Shown in pieces: positions 34,527-41,383 of a stretch of 41,383 nt of DNA. A model generated the notes under the pieces. That model did not search any database. It was not told the DNA's origin and worked only from the letters and a program-made list of their open reading frames with translations. Location: NCBI RefSeq assembly GCF_025465255.1, contig NZ_JAODNI010000155.1:1-41383 (forward strand), given 5' to 3'. Numbering within the stretch: the stretch's first letter is position 1; every line of letters starts with the position of its first letter. Position numbers and translations under genes: made by a program. This DNA comes from Pseudonocardia sp. Lineage in GTDB: Bacteria > Actinomycetota > Actinomycetes > Mycobacteriales > Pseudonocardiaceae.

Positions 34527-36322
34527 TGGCACGCGCCGGACAGAACCTGATCAACCTCGAATCCGTCACCGCGCACGTCCCCGGCGACGCCTCGCGTGTC
34601 CTCCTCGACGGCGTGTCCCTCGGCGTCGAGCGCGGCGAGCGCGTCGGCGTCGTCGGCCTGAACGGGGGCGGCAAGACCACCCTGCTGGAGGTGCTCGCCG
34701 GCCGGCGGGAGCCGCAGTCCGGCCGGGTCAGCCGGGTCGGCGGGCTCAAGCTGGCCTACCTGACCCAGGGCGACGACTTTCCGCGCGGCGCCCGGATCCG
34801 GGACATCGTGCTGCGCGACTACGGCGCCGAGCACGAGTGGGCGGCGGACCCGCGGGTGCGCGACGTCCTCGAGGGCCTCGGCATCAGCGACCTCGAGCGC
34901 ACCGTGGACGGCCTGTCCGGCGGCGAGAAGCGCCGGGTCGCGCTGGCGGCGACGCTCGTCGGCGAGCCGGATCTCGTCGTCCTGGACGAGCCGACGAACC
35001 ACCTGGACCTCGAGGGCATCACCTGGCTGGCCGGGCACCTGCAGGAGCGGCGCTGCGGCGTCGTGGTCGTCACGCACGACCGCTGGTTCCTGGACACGGT
35101 CTGCACGCGGACCTGGGAGGTCGCGAACGGCCAGGTCGAGAGCTACCTCGGCGGCTACCAGGACTGGATCTACGCCCGCGCGGAGCGGACCAAGCAGTCG
35201 GACGCGGCCGAGGCCCGTCGGCGCAACCTGGCGCGCAAGGAGCTGGCGTGGCTGCGGCGCGGGCCGCCCGCCCGGACGTCGAAGCCGCGGTTCCGGATCG
35301 AGGCCGCCGAGGCCCTGATCGCGGACGTGCCGCCGCCGCGCAACACGGTCGAGCTGCTCGGCTTCGCGACGAACCGGCTGGGCCGCACCGTGCTGGAGCT
35401 CGACGAGGCCACCGTCAAGATCGCCGATCGCACCCTGCTGGACCACGTGACCTGGAAGCTCGGGCCGGGGGACCGGATCGGGATCGTCGGCGTGAACGGC
35501 TCCGGGAAGACGACGCTGCTGCGCTCGCTCACCGGCGAACGTCCGCTCGACGGCGGGAAGCGGGTCCAGGGCACGACGGTGCAGCTCGCCGAGCTCACGC
35601 AGGACCTCATCGACCTGCCCAAGGAGATGCGGGTGCTGGAGGCGACCGAGGAGGTCGCCAAGTACGTGAGGTTCGGCAAGCAGGAGATGACGGCGTCGCA
35701 GGTGCTGGAGCGGCTCGGCTTCCCCGCGGCGCGGCAGTGGACGCCGGTCGGGCGGCTCTCCGGCGGCGAGCGGCGACGCCTGCAGCTCACCCGGCTGCTC
35801 ATGGCCGAGCCCAACGTCCTGCTGCTCGACGAGCCGACGAACGACCTGGACGTCGACACGCTGTCCAACCTCGAGGACCTGCTCGACGGCTGGCCGGGCA
35901 CGCTGATCGTGGTCAGCCACGACCGCTACCTGACCGAGCGGGTGTGTGACACGGTCGTCGCGCTGTTCGGGGACGGGAAGATCACGCACCTGCCGGGCGG
36001 GATCGAGGAGTACCTGCGACGCCGGGCCGCCACGGGGACGTCCACCGCGACGCCGCGGGCGGCCGACGCCCCATCGCCGCAGCCCACCGCGCAGACGGTG
36101 AGCGCGGCGGAGCAGCGGGCTGCGCGCAAGGAGGCGTCCCGGCTGGAACGCCGGATGACGCAGCTGACGAAGCAGGAGGCGCAGCTGCACGAGAAGCTCG
36201 CCGCCGCGGCGACGGACCCGGCGCGGCTCCTCGAGCTGGACGCCGAGCTGAAGGCCGTCCTCGCCGAGCAGGAGACCGTCGAGGTCGAGTGGCTCGAGGT
36301 TGCGGAGCGCGCCGAGGGGTGA
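34526..36322 (+). CDS. ABC-F family ATPase (Uup-like)
   Basis: The product (598 residues) is a soluble protein with two ABC domains and no membrane segment. Domain 1: Walker A GLNGGGKTT (about 44-52), signature LSGGEKRR, Walker B LVVLDEPTNHLD. A linker/arm region (about 215-265) contains RKELAWLRRGPPARTSKPRFRI. Domain 2: GVNGSGKTT, LSGGERRR, VLLLDEPTNDLD. A C-terminal coiled coil (about 530-598, RKEASRLERRMTQLTKQEAQLHEKL) is of Uup type. ABC-F proteins act on the ribosome to relieve stalling, or bind branched DNA for Uup. The gene overlaps ispE by one base. Confidence 0.93.
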   Translation: MARAGQNLINLESVTAHVPGDASRVLLDGVSLGVERGERVGVVGLNGGGKTTLLEVLAGRREPQSGRVSRVGGLKLAYLTQGDDFPRGARIRDIVLRDYGAEHEWAADPRVRDVLEGLGISDLERTVDGLSGGEKRRVALAATLVGEPDLVVLDEPTNHLDLEGITWLAGHLQERRCGVVVVTHDRWFLDTVCTRTWEVANGQVESYLGGYQDWIYARAERTKQSDAAEARRRNLARKELAWLRRGPPARTSKPRFRIEAAEALIADVPPPRNTVELLGFATNRLGRTVLELDEATVKIADRTLLDHVTWKLGPGDRIGIVGVNGSGKTTLLRSLTGERPLDGGKRVQGTTVQLAELTQDLIDLPKEMRVLEATEEVAKYVRFGKQEMTASQVLERLGFPAARQWTPVGRLSGGERRRLQLTRLLMAEPNVLLLDEPTNDLDVDTLSNLEDLLDGWPGTLIVVSHDRYLTERVCDTVVALFGDGKITHLPGGIEEYLRRRAATGTSTATPRAADAPSPQPTAQTVSAAEQRAARKEASRLERRMTQLTKQEAQLHEKLAAAATDPARLLELDAELKAVLAEQETVEVEWLEVAERAEG

Positions 36323-36458
36323 CGGCGCGCGAGCGTTGCTGTGCGCAGAGCAAAGGGCCCGCGACAGCAGCCTCCGCGCGCAGCCCGGTGAGGGCGTCGA
36401 GCCTCCCCCCGGCGACACCGGCAAGTCTGCCGTGCCTGCGGACGGGGGGACACCGAGA

Positions 36459-37814
36459 TCAGCGACGCAGCTCCTCCAGCAGGAACGCCTCGGCCTTCGC
36501 CCCCGTCGCGAACATCTTCAGGTCGAGGCTCTCGTCGATGCCGTGCCAGCGGCTCGCCGGGTCCCCGACCCCGGTGACCAGCACCGCGGCGCCCGGGAAG
36601 GTCCGCGCGAACTCCGCGATGAACGGGATGGACCCGCCGATCCCGGTCTCGACGGCCGCGTTCCCGAAGGCCTCGGAGAACGCGCGGCGGGCGGCGTCGT
36701 ACGCGCCGCCCCGGGCGTCGATGCGGAACGGCTCGGCGACGCCGCCTCCGGGGGTGATCTCCACGTGGGCGCCCCACGGGACGTGCGCCCGCAGGTGCTC
36801 GGCCAGCTTCTCCCGGCCGGCGACGGCGTCCTCGCCGGGCGCGAGCCGCATGCTCACCATGGCGCGGGCCCGCGGCAGCAGGACGTTCGACGCCTGCGCC
36901 ACGGTCGGCGCGTCGATCCCGAGGACGGCGATCGCGGGCTTGTGCCACACCCGCTCCGGGATGGTGCCGGTGCCGAGCAGCTCGACGCCGTCCAGCATGC
37001 CGACGTCCGAGCGGAAGGTGTCCTCCGCCATGTCCGGGGCGTCCGAGGAGTTCTGCTGCAGCCCGGCGACGGCGACCTCGCCCTTCGCGTCGTGCAGGCT
37101 CGCGAGCGAGTGACACAGCGCGGTGAGCGCGTCGCCGACCGGGCCGCCGAAGACCCCGGAGTGCACCGGGCGCTCCAGCATGGACACCTCGATCACGATG
37201 TCCACCAGGCCGCGCAGGCTCGTCGTCAGCGCCGGCACGTCGACGGCGGGGTTGGCGGCGTCCGCGATCACGATGACGTCCGCGGCGAGCAGCTCGTGGT
37301 GCTCGCGCAGCAGCGCCGGGAGCGTCGGCGAGCCGGACTCCTCCTCGCCCTCGACGAACAGCGTGACGCCGACCGGGGGCCTGCCCTCGTAGGCGCGGAG
37401 CACCGCGAGGTGGGTCATGACACCGGCCTTGTCGTCGGCCGCGCCACGCCCGTAGAGCCGGCCGTTCCGCTCCGTCGCCTCGAACGGCGGGCTGGTCCAG
37501 TTCTCGTCGCCGCCCGTCGGCTGGACGTCGTGGTGGGCGTAGAGCAGGACCGTGGGCTGCCCCTCGGGCGCCGGCCAGTGCGCGACGACCGCGGGCGCGC
37601 CACCTTCGGCCCGCAGGATCTGCACGGACTCCGGCCCGAGCGCGCGCGCGAGCTCGACGACCGCGGCCGCGCTGGCCTCGGTGTCCACGGCGTGGGCGGG
37701 ATCGGCCCAGATGCTCGGGATCGCGACGAGCCGTCGCAGGTCGTCGAGGGCGGAGAGGACGACGGCGTCGACCGCGGCCGCCACCCTGCTGCGAGAAGAG
37801 GAGCTGTTCGGCAC
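36459..37814 (-). CDS. M20 family metallopeptidase (dipeptidase)
   Basis: The product (451 residues) is probably a cytoplasmic di-zinc di/tripeptidase of the ArgE/DapE/CNDP type. Metal and catalytic motifs are VLLYAHHDVQPTG (His and Asp), YGRGAADDKAG (bridging Asp), FVEGEEESGSP (catalytic Glu pair), VIADAANP and RWHGIDESLD (His). The dimerisation lid lies at about 200-330. GTG 37814 is chosen because a TAGGGT -10 hexamer ends exactly 7 bases upstream; the GTG at 37823 would lie inside that hexamer. It is divergent from the acyl-AMP ligase gene. Confidence 0.92.
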   Translation of the reverse strand: MPNSSSSRSRVAAAVDAVVLSALDDLRRLVAIPSIWADPAHAVDTEASAAAVVELARALGPESVQILRAEGGAPAVVAHWPAPEGQPTVLLYAHHDVQPTGGDENWTSPPFEATERNGRLYGRGAADDKAGVMTHLAVLRAYEGRPPVGVTLFVEGEEESGSPTLPALLREHHELLAADVIVIADAANPAVDVPALTTSLRGLVDIVIEVSMLERPVHSGVFGGPVGDALTALCHSLASLHDAKGEVAVAGLQQNSSDAPDMAEDTFRSDVGMLDGVELLGTGTIPERVWHKPAIAVLGIDAPTVAQASNVLLPRARAMVSMRLAPGEDAVAGREKLAEHLRAHVPWGAHVEITPGGGVAEPFRIDARGGAYDAARRAFSEAFGNAAVETGIGGSIPFIAEFARTFPGAAVLVTGVGDPASRWHGIDESLDLKMFATGAKAEAFLLEELRR

Positions 37815-37901
37815 GCCCCCCACCCTAGTTCCCGCGAGTCGGGGTGCAGTGCGCGCCGAGTCGGGCTCTGCGGGCCCGGGCGGCGAAGGTCAACGTCGTC
37901 G

Positions 37902-37907
37902 TAGGCT
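37902..37907 (+). promoter_or_regulatory. -10 hexamer TAGGCT before the acyl-AMP ligase gene
   Basis: TAGGCTGCGAGC directly precedes ATG 37914 (6-base spacer), almost the same as the rsmI start region (TAGGCTGCGGGGT-ATG). Leaderless transcription is likely. Confidence 0.5.
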
Positions 37908-37913
37908 GCGAGC

Positions 37914-39575
37914 ATGTCCCGCTTCCTGGCGATGCTGCTGGAGTCCGCGTCCACCACCGGCCGCGGGATGACCACCGGCGAACCCGCCGCCCCCGTCAGT
38001 CGCAGCTGGGCGGACGTGCACGAGACCGCCCGCGGGTACGCCGCGGCGCTGCGCACCCCGAGCGGCGACGTGCCGGCCCTCGAGCCGGGCCGTGCCGTCG
38101 GCGTCCTCGCGGGCGAGCCGGCGTCGATCGCGCCGCTCGCACAGGCCGTCTGGCTCACCGGCGGCAGCGTGACGATGCTGCACCAGCCCACCGCCCGCAC
38201 CGATCTCGCGTCGTGGGCCGAGGACACGGTGGGCGTGCTGCGGATGATCGACGCGTCGATGGTCCTGCTCGGTGCCCCGTTCGACGCCCTCGCCCCGGTC
38301 CTCGCCGAGCGCGGCATCCCGTTCCGCACCCTGGACTCGCTGACCGGCGACGCGGCGAGCGTCTCCCCCGACGTCGACGTGTCCGGCGAGGACGCCACGG
38401 CGTTGCTGCAGCTCACCAGTGGTTCGACGGCGGAGCCGAAGGCCGTCCGGATCACCCACGGCAACCTGTACGCCAACATCCAGGCGATGATCGAAGCCGC
38501 GCGCCTGGACGTCGACCGCGACGTGATGGTGTCCTGGCTGCCGCTCTTCCACGACATGGGGATGGTCGGCTTCCTGACGGTCCCCATGGTCACCGGGCTG
38601 GACCTGGTGACGGTCACGCCGGTGGACTTCCTGTCCCGGCCGCTGCTCTGGGCGGAGCTGATCTCGAAGTACCACGGCACCGTCACCGCCGCGCCGAACT
38701 TCGCCTACGCCGTCCTCGCCCGCCAGCTCGCCCGGGCGGACGCGGACCTCGACCTCTCCAGCCTGCGGATCGCGCTCAACGGCGCCGAGCCCGTCGACCC
38801 GGACGCCGTGCGGTCCTTCACCGATGCCGGCGCGCGGTTCGGGCTGCGGCCGGAGTCCGTGCTCTGCGCCTATGGCATGGCCGAGACCGCGCTCGGGGTG
38901 GCGTTCGCGCCCGTCGAGACCGGACTGGCCGTCGACGAGATCGACGCGGACGCGCTCGAGACGCAGCACCGCGCCGTCCCGGGCGGGGGCGGTGCGGTCC
39001 GCCGGTTCCCGAAGCTCGGGCCGCCGCTGCCCGGCATCGAGGTGCGGATCGTGGGGGAGCAGGGCGAGGTGCTCGACGCGGGCGGCGTCGGGGTGCTGCA
39101 GCTCCGCGGTTCGTCGGTGACGCCCGGGTACCTGACCGTCGACGGGCCGAAGGCGACCCAGGACGCGGACGGCTGGTTCGACACCGGCGACGAGGGATAC
39201 GTCACCGGCGGCCAGGTCGTCGTCTGCGGGCGGCGCAAGGACGTGATCATCATGGGCGGCCGCAACATCTACCCGACGGACATCGAGCGGGCCGCCGCGG
39301 AGGCCGACGGGGTGCGCGCGGGAAACGTCGTCGCGGTCCGGCTGGCCGCGGGGGAGGGACGGCACCGGGAGTCGTTCGCGGTGGCCGTCGAGTCCCGGAA
39401 GGCCGGAGACGCCGAGGCGGAGCGGCTCATCCGCAAGGACGTGACGTCCCGGGTTGTGTCCGCGGTGGGGGTGCGGCCCGCCGAGGTGTCGGTGCTGCCG
39501 CCGGGAAGCCTCCCGAAGACCCCGTCGGGCAAGCTCCGCCGGGCGTCGACAGGGGAGATGCTGGCCGCGCGCTGA
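37914..39575 (+). CDS. Fatty acyl-AMP ligase/acyl-CoA synthetase family protein (Rv1013-like)
   Basis: The product (553 residues) is an adenylate-forming enzyme. Motifs in order are LLQLTSGSTAEPKAVRITH (A3, about 163-181), SWLPLFHDMGMVGFL, the HDMG pattern typical of fatty acyl-AMP ligases, YGMAETALGV (A5), WFDTGDEGYVTGGQVVVCGRRKDVIIMGGRNIYP (A7-A8) and PSGKLRR with the catalytic Lys near the C-terminus. It is syntenic with mycobacterial pks16 (Rv1013), just before convergent pth. It probably activates a fatty acid for a lipid or polyketide pathway; the partner acceptor is not in this window. Confidence 0.9.
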   Translation: MSRFLAMLLESASTTGRGMTTGEPAAPVSRSWADVHETARGYAAALRTPSGDVPALEPGRAVGVLAGEPASIAPLAQAVWLTGGSVTMLHQPTARTDLASWAEDTVGVLRMIDASMVLLGAPFDALAPVLAERGIPFRTLDSLTGDAASVSPDVDVSGEDATALLQLTSGSTAEPKAVRITHGNLYANIQAMIEAARLDVDRDVMVSWLPLFHDMGMVGFLTVPMVTGLDLVTVTPVDFLSRPLLWAELISKYHGTVTAAPNFAYAVLARQLARADADLDLSSLRIALNGAEPVDPDAVRSFTDAGARFGLRPESVLCAYGMAETALGVAFAPVETGLAVDEIDADALETQHRAVPGGGGAVRRFPKLGPPLPGIEVRIVGEQGEVLDAGGVGVLQLRGSSVTPGYLTVDGPKATQDADGWFDTGDEGYVTGGQVVVCGRRKDVIIMGGRNIYPTDIERAAAEADGVRAGNVVAVRLAAGEGRHRESFAVAVESRKAGDAEAERLIRKDVTSRVVSAVGVRPAEVSVLPPGSLPKTPSGKLRRASTGEMLAAR

Positions 39576-39594
39576 ACGGCCTCGAACGCACGAA

Positions 39595-39631
39595 CGGCAC
39601 TTTCGCCCGGTAGATCTGAGCGAAAGTGCCG
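39595..39631. terminator. Hairpin between convergent acyl-AMP ligase and pth genes
   Basis: CGGCACTTTCGC (39595-39606) and GCGAAAGTGCCG (39620-39631) form a perfect 12-bp stem with a 13-base loop. It lies between two convergent stops (39575 and 39659) and should terminate both transcripts. Confidence 0.8.
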
Positions 39632-39658
39632 AACGCGCGAGACCAACAGAGGTGCAGC

Positions 39659-40246
39659 TCAGCCGCTGAGCGCGTGGAACCGGTTCTGGGCCGGCTCCAG
39701 GCCCTCCTGCAACAGGGCCTCCGTCGCGTCCGCGGCGAGGTCGAGCGCGAACTCGAGCTCCTTGCGTTCGACGGAGGAGAACCGCTTGAGCACGAAGTCC
39801 GCCGGGTCCTGACGGCCCGGCGGGCGGCCGATGCCGACGCGGACCCGGTAGTAGTCCTTCGTGCCGAGCGAGCGGCTGATCGAACGCAGACCGTTGTGCC
39901 CGCCCTCGCCGCCGCCGCGCTTGAGCCGGATCACGCCGAAGTCGAGGTCGAGGTCGTCGTGGACGACCACGATCTCCTCCGGTGGGACCGAGAAGTACTT
40001 CACCAGCCCGGCGACCGGGCCGCCCGAGACGTTCATGTACGTCCGGGGGCGGGCCAGCACGATCTTACGACCGGCCAGCCTGCCCTCGGCGACGTCGGAG
40101 TTCGAGCGCTTGTGCACCGAGAACCGGCCCGCGCCGGCCCGCGCCGCCAGGAGTTCGACGACGCCGAAGCCGACGTTGTGCCGGGTCTCGGCGTACTCGG
40201 ACCCGGGGTTGCCGAGCCCGACCACCAGAGCGGGGCCCGGCTCCAC
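39659..40246 (-). CDS. pth: Peptidyl-tRNA hydrolase
   Basis: The product (195 residues) recycles tRNA from prematurely released peptidyl-tRNA. Active-site blocks are [21 protein letters not shown] (8-28, catalytic His24 and Asn in GNPG), [20 protein letters not shown] (Asn of the MN motif), [30 protein letters not shown] with the catalytic Asp and GGHNG loop. GTG 40246 lies only 3 bp from the rplY stop, so the two are co-transcribed. Confidence 0.96.
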   Translation of the reverse strand: MEPGPALVVGLGNPGSEYAETRHNVGFGVVELLAARAGAGRFSVHKRSNSDVAEGRLAGRKIVLARPRTYMNVSGGPVAGLVKYFSVPPEEIVVVHDDLDLDFGVIRLKRGGGEGGHNGLRSISRSLGTKDYYRVRVGIGRPPGRQDPADFVLKRFSSVERKELEFALDLAADATEALLQEGLEPAQNRFHALSG

Positions 40247-40249
40247 GGA

Positions 40250-40900
40250 TCAGCTCTCGGAGGAGGCGGAGGCCTCGGACTCGGCGGCCGGGGTCTCCGG
40301 GGCGTCCTCGACGACACCGGCGCCCTCGGCGTCCTCGGTGGCCTCCAGGTCCGCGGCGGTCGGCGCGCCGACCACGTTGACGACGAGCGCCTCCGAGTCG
40401 GTCCGCAGCTCGACGCCGTCGGGGAGGGGCAGCTGGCCGGCGAGGAACTGGGTGCCGGCCGCGGCGCCCTCGACCGAGACCTCGACGGTCTCGGGGATGT
40501 TCAGCGCGTCCGCCTCGACCTCGATGGTGTTGAGCTCCTGGGTGACCAGGGTGCCGGGAGCCGCGTCGCCGGTGAGGTTCAGGTAGACCTCGACGACGAC
40601 CTTCTCGCCCCGCTGGATGACCAGCAGGTCCACGTGCTCGATGTACGGACGGATCGGGTGCGACACGACCGTCTTGGTGAGCGCCAGCGACGGGGTCCCG
40701 CCGATGTTCAGCTCGAGGATCGCGTTGCGACCCTGCTCGCGGACGACGGCGGCGAACTCCAGCGACGGGAGCGCGAGGTGCTGCGGGTCCGTCCCGTGTC
40801 CGTACAGCACGGCGGGGATCTTGCCGGCGCGACGGGTACGGCGGGCGGCGCCCTTGCCGAACTCGGTGCGAGTCTCGGCGTCGATCTTGCTCTGGGCCAC
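40250..40900 (-). CDS. rplY: 50S ribosomal protein L25/general stress protein Ctc
   Basis: The product (216 residues) binds 5S rRNA. The N-terminal L25 domain (1-90) includes [29 protein letters not shown] and the C-terminal TL5/CTC beta domain (about 95-180) [18 protein letters not shown]. An acidic Ala/Glu/Ser tail (about 185-216) is typical of actinobacterial members. GTG 40900 is fixed by GAGGAG seven bases upstream; earlier in-frame starts lack one. It is co-transcribed with pth. Confidence 0.96.
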   Translation of the reverse strand: MAQSKIDAETRTEFGKGAARRTRRAGKIPAVLYGHGTDPQHLALPSLEFAAVVREQGRNAILELNIGGTPSLALTKTVVSHPIRPYIEHVDLLVIQRGEKVVVEVYLNLTGDAAPGTLVTQELNTIEVEADALNIPETVEVSVEGAAAGTQFLAGQLPLPDGVELRTDSEALVVNVVGAPTAADLEATEDAEGAGVVEDAPETPAAESEASASSES

Positions 40901-41206
40901 GGTGAATCTCCTCGATCGGGCGTGTCGTGAAGCGTGCACGCGGCGGTGTCGATCGAGGCGGGCGAAAGGGTACCCACGCGTCGATGACGGCGGGCTAGTA
41001 CGACACCCGCCCTCGCCGCGGAACTGCCGACAATCGTACGCCCGGCCCCGGGACGGCCCGGACCCGGGCCGCGGTCCCTACAGGTTGATCATGACTTGGG
41101 CAAGCCTCATCAAGAACGATGATCCCGGGCGGCGGCGGCTAATGAACCACATGGCGCTGTGCGATGAACCGAACGTCGCAACCATTCGCGCTCATCGGGG
41201 ACCGCC
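40901..41206. other. Intergenic region between rplY and the right-edge gene
   Basis: The region has 306 bp and no gene is seen. It must hold the rplY promoter (minus strand; TACCCT at 40972-40967 is a possible -10) and the promoter of the gene at 41207. GGCGGG (40989-40994) and CCCGCC (41006-41011) form a 6-bp inverted repeat around an 11-base loop. ATGAACC occurs twice, at about 41141 and 41164. Confidence 0.5.
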
Positions 41207-41383
41207 ATGACCACACCGCCGTCCGTACCCACGCCGCGTCCCCACGAGCCGCAGGAGCCGCCGACCGAGTGGGTCGCGGGCATCCCGGCCCAGCGGACGG
41301 CCGCCGACGGCGCCGCGGCGGGTCTCACGGCCCCGAGCGCCTGGTCCGCCGCGGGCTCGGGCGGGGCCGCGCCGGGCCCGTGG
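41207..41383 (+). CDS. Unknown protein, Pro/Ala-rich N-terminus, runs off the window
   Basis: The ATG at 41207, after a GGGGACC stretch, opens a frame with no stop to the window end (59 codons). The residues are MTTPPSVPTPRPHEPQEP and onward, rich in Pro, Ala and Gly, with no signal peptide or domain in the visible part. Such N-termini are common on actinobacterial membrane or regulatory proteins. The codon third positions are strongly GC, consistent with real coding, but the product cannot be named. Confidence 0.5.
   Translation, partial: MTTPPSVPTPRPHEPQEPPTEWVAGIPAQRTAADGAAAGLTAPSAWSAAGSGGAAPGPW

Overview
The window is about 41 kb of very GC-rich DNA from an actinomycete. Gene content and order follow, from mprA to rplY, the mycobacterial block that in M. 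tuberculosis runs from Rv0981 to Rv1015c: mprA, mprB, pepD, moaB2, mscL, an FmdB-type zinc ribbon, 5-formyl-THF cyclo-ligase, galU, glp/moeA, rimJ, glpR, pmt, rsmI, metG, tatD, rpfB, ksgA, ispE, an acyl-AMP ligase, pth and rplY. Product style, base composition and the extra genes suggest Pseudonocardiaceae (Pseudonocardia-like). The genus is inference; the synteny is recalled knowledge, not a search.

Left end (1-4200): a truncated SAM methyltransferase, then the orphan 5' half of a tRNA-Arg(CCU) gene next to a short tandem repeat, which looks like the edge of an island or an old recombination point. After it come a deazaflavin-dependent nitroreductase-like protein, an MFS exporter, an SGNH hydrolase and a 6PGDH-fold dehydrogenase.

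4200-11600 is the envelope-stress module: mprA and mprB overlap and carry a tandem TCTCAG motif upstream, and pepD, moaB2 and mscL follow. An inverted three-gene block (a frameshifted VOC gene, an AHSA1/SRPBCC gene and an HTH regulator) separates mprB from pepD. An MT0933-type antitoxin-like protein with 11-residue repeats and a conserved 58-residue protein lie between moaB2 and mscL.

11600-17930: a SAF-domain membrane protein, the FmdB zinc ribbon and the cyclo-ligase on the minus strand, diverging from galU-glp-rimJ-glpR. The gephyrin-like Glp and its membrane receptor GlpR (SepX family) form a cell-division module in Corynebacterium; here they lie in one run with galU. A tRNA-Ala(CGC) between two hairpins closes the segment.

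17930-26070: a small membrane protein, an XRE-cupin regulator diverging from an EamA transporter with an inverted repeat between them, pmt diverging from rsmI by 24 bp, an AbiEi/DUF559 nuclease-like gene flanked by inverted palindromic repeats, a CPA2 antiporter (two apparent frameshifts) with its TrkA-C subunit, and a TetR regulator.

26150-41383: metG, tatD, rpfB (long cytoplasmic N-terminus and structured leader), ksgA, a DHA2 exporter, ispE and an ABC-F ATPase on the plus strand; an M20 dipeptidase diverging from an acyl-AMP ligase; convergent pth-rplY; and the start of an open Pro/Ala-rich gene at the right edge. Many genes have a TANNNT -10 hexamer 6-8 bases before the start codon and no Shine-Dalgarno sequence, which points to widespread leaderless transcription. 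Three apparent frameshifts are each a one-base contraction of a short G/C run, so assembly error is as likely as gene decay.
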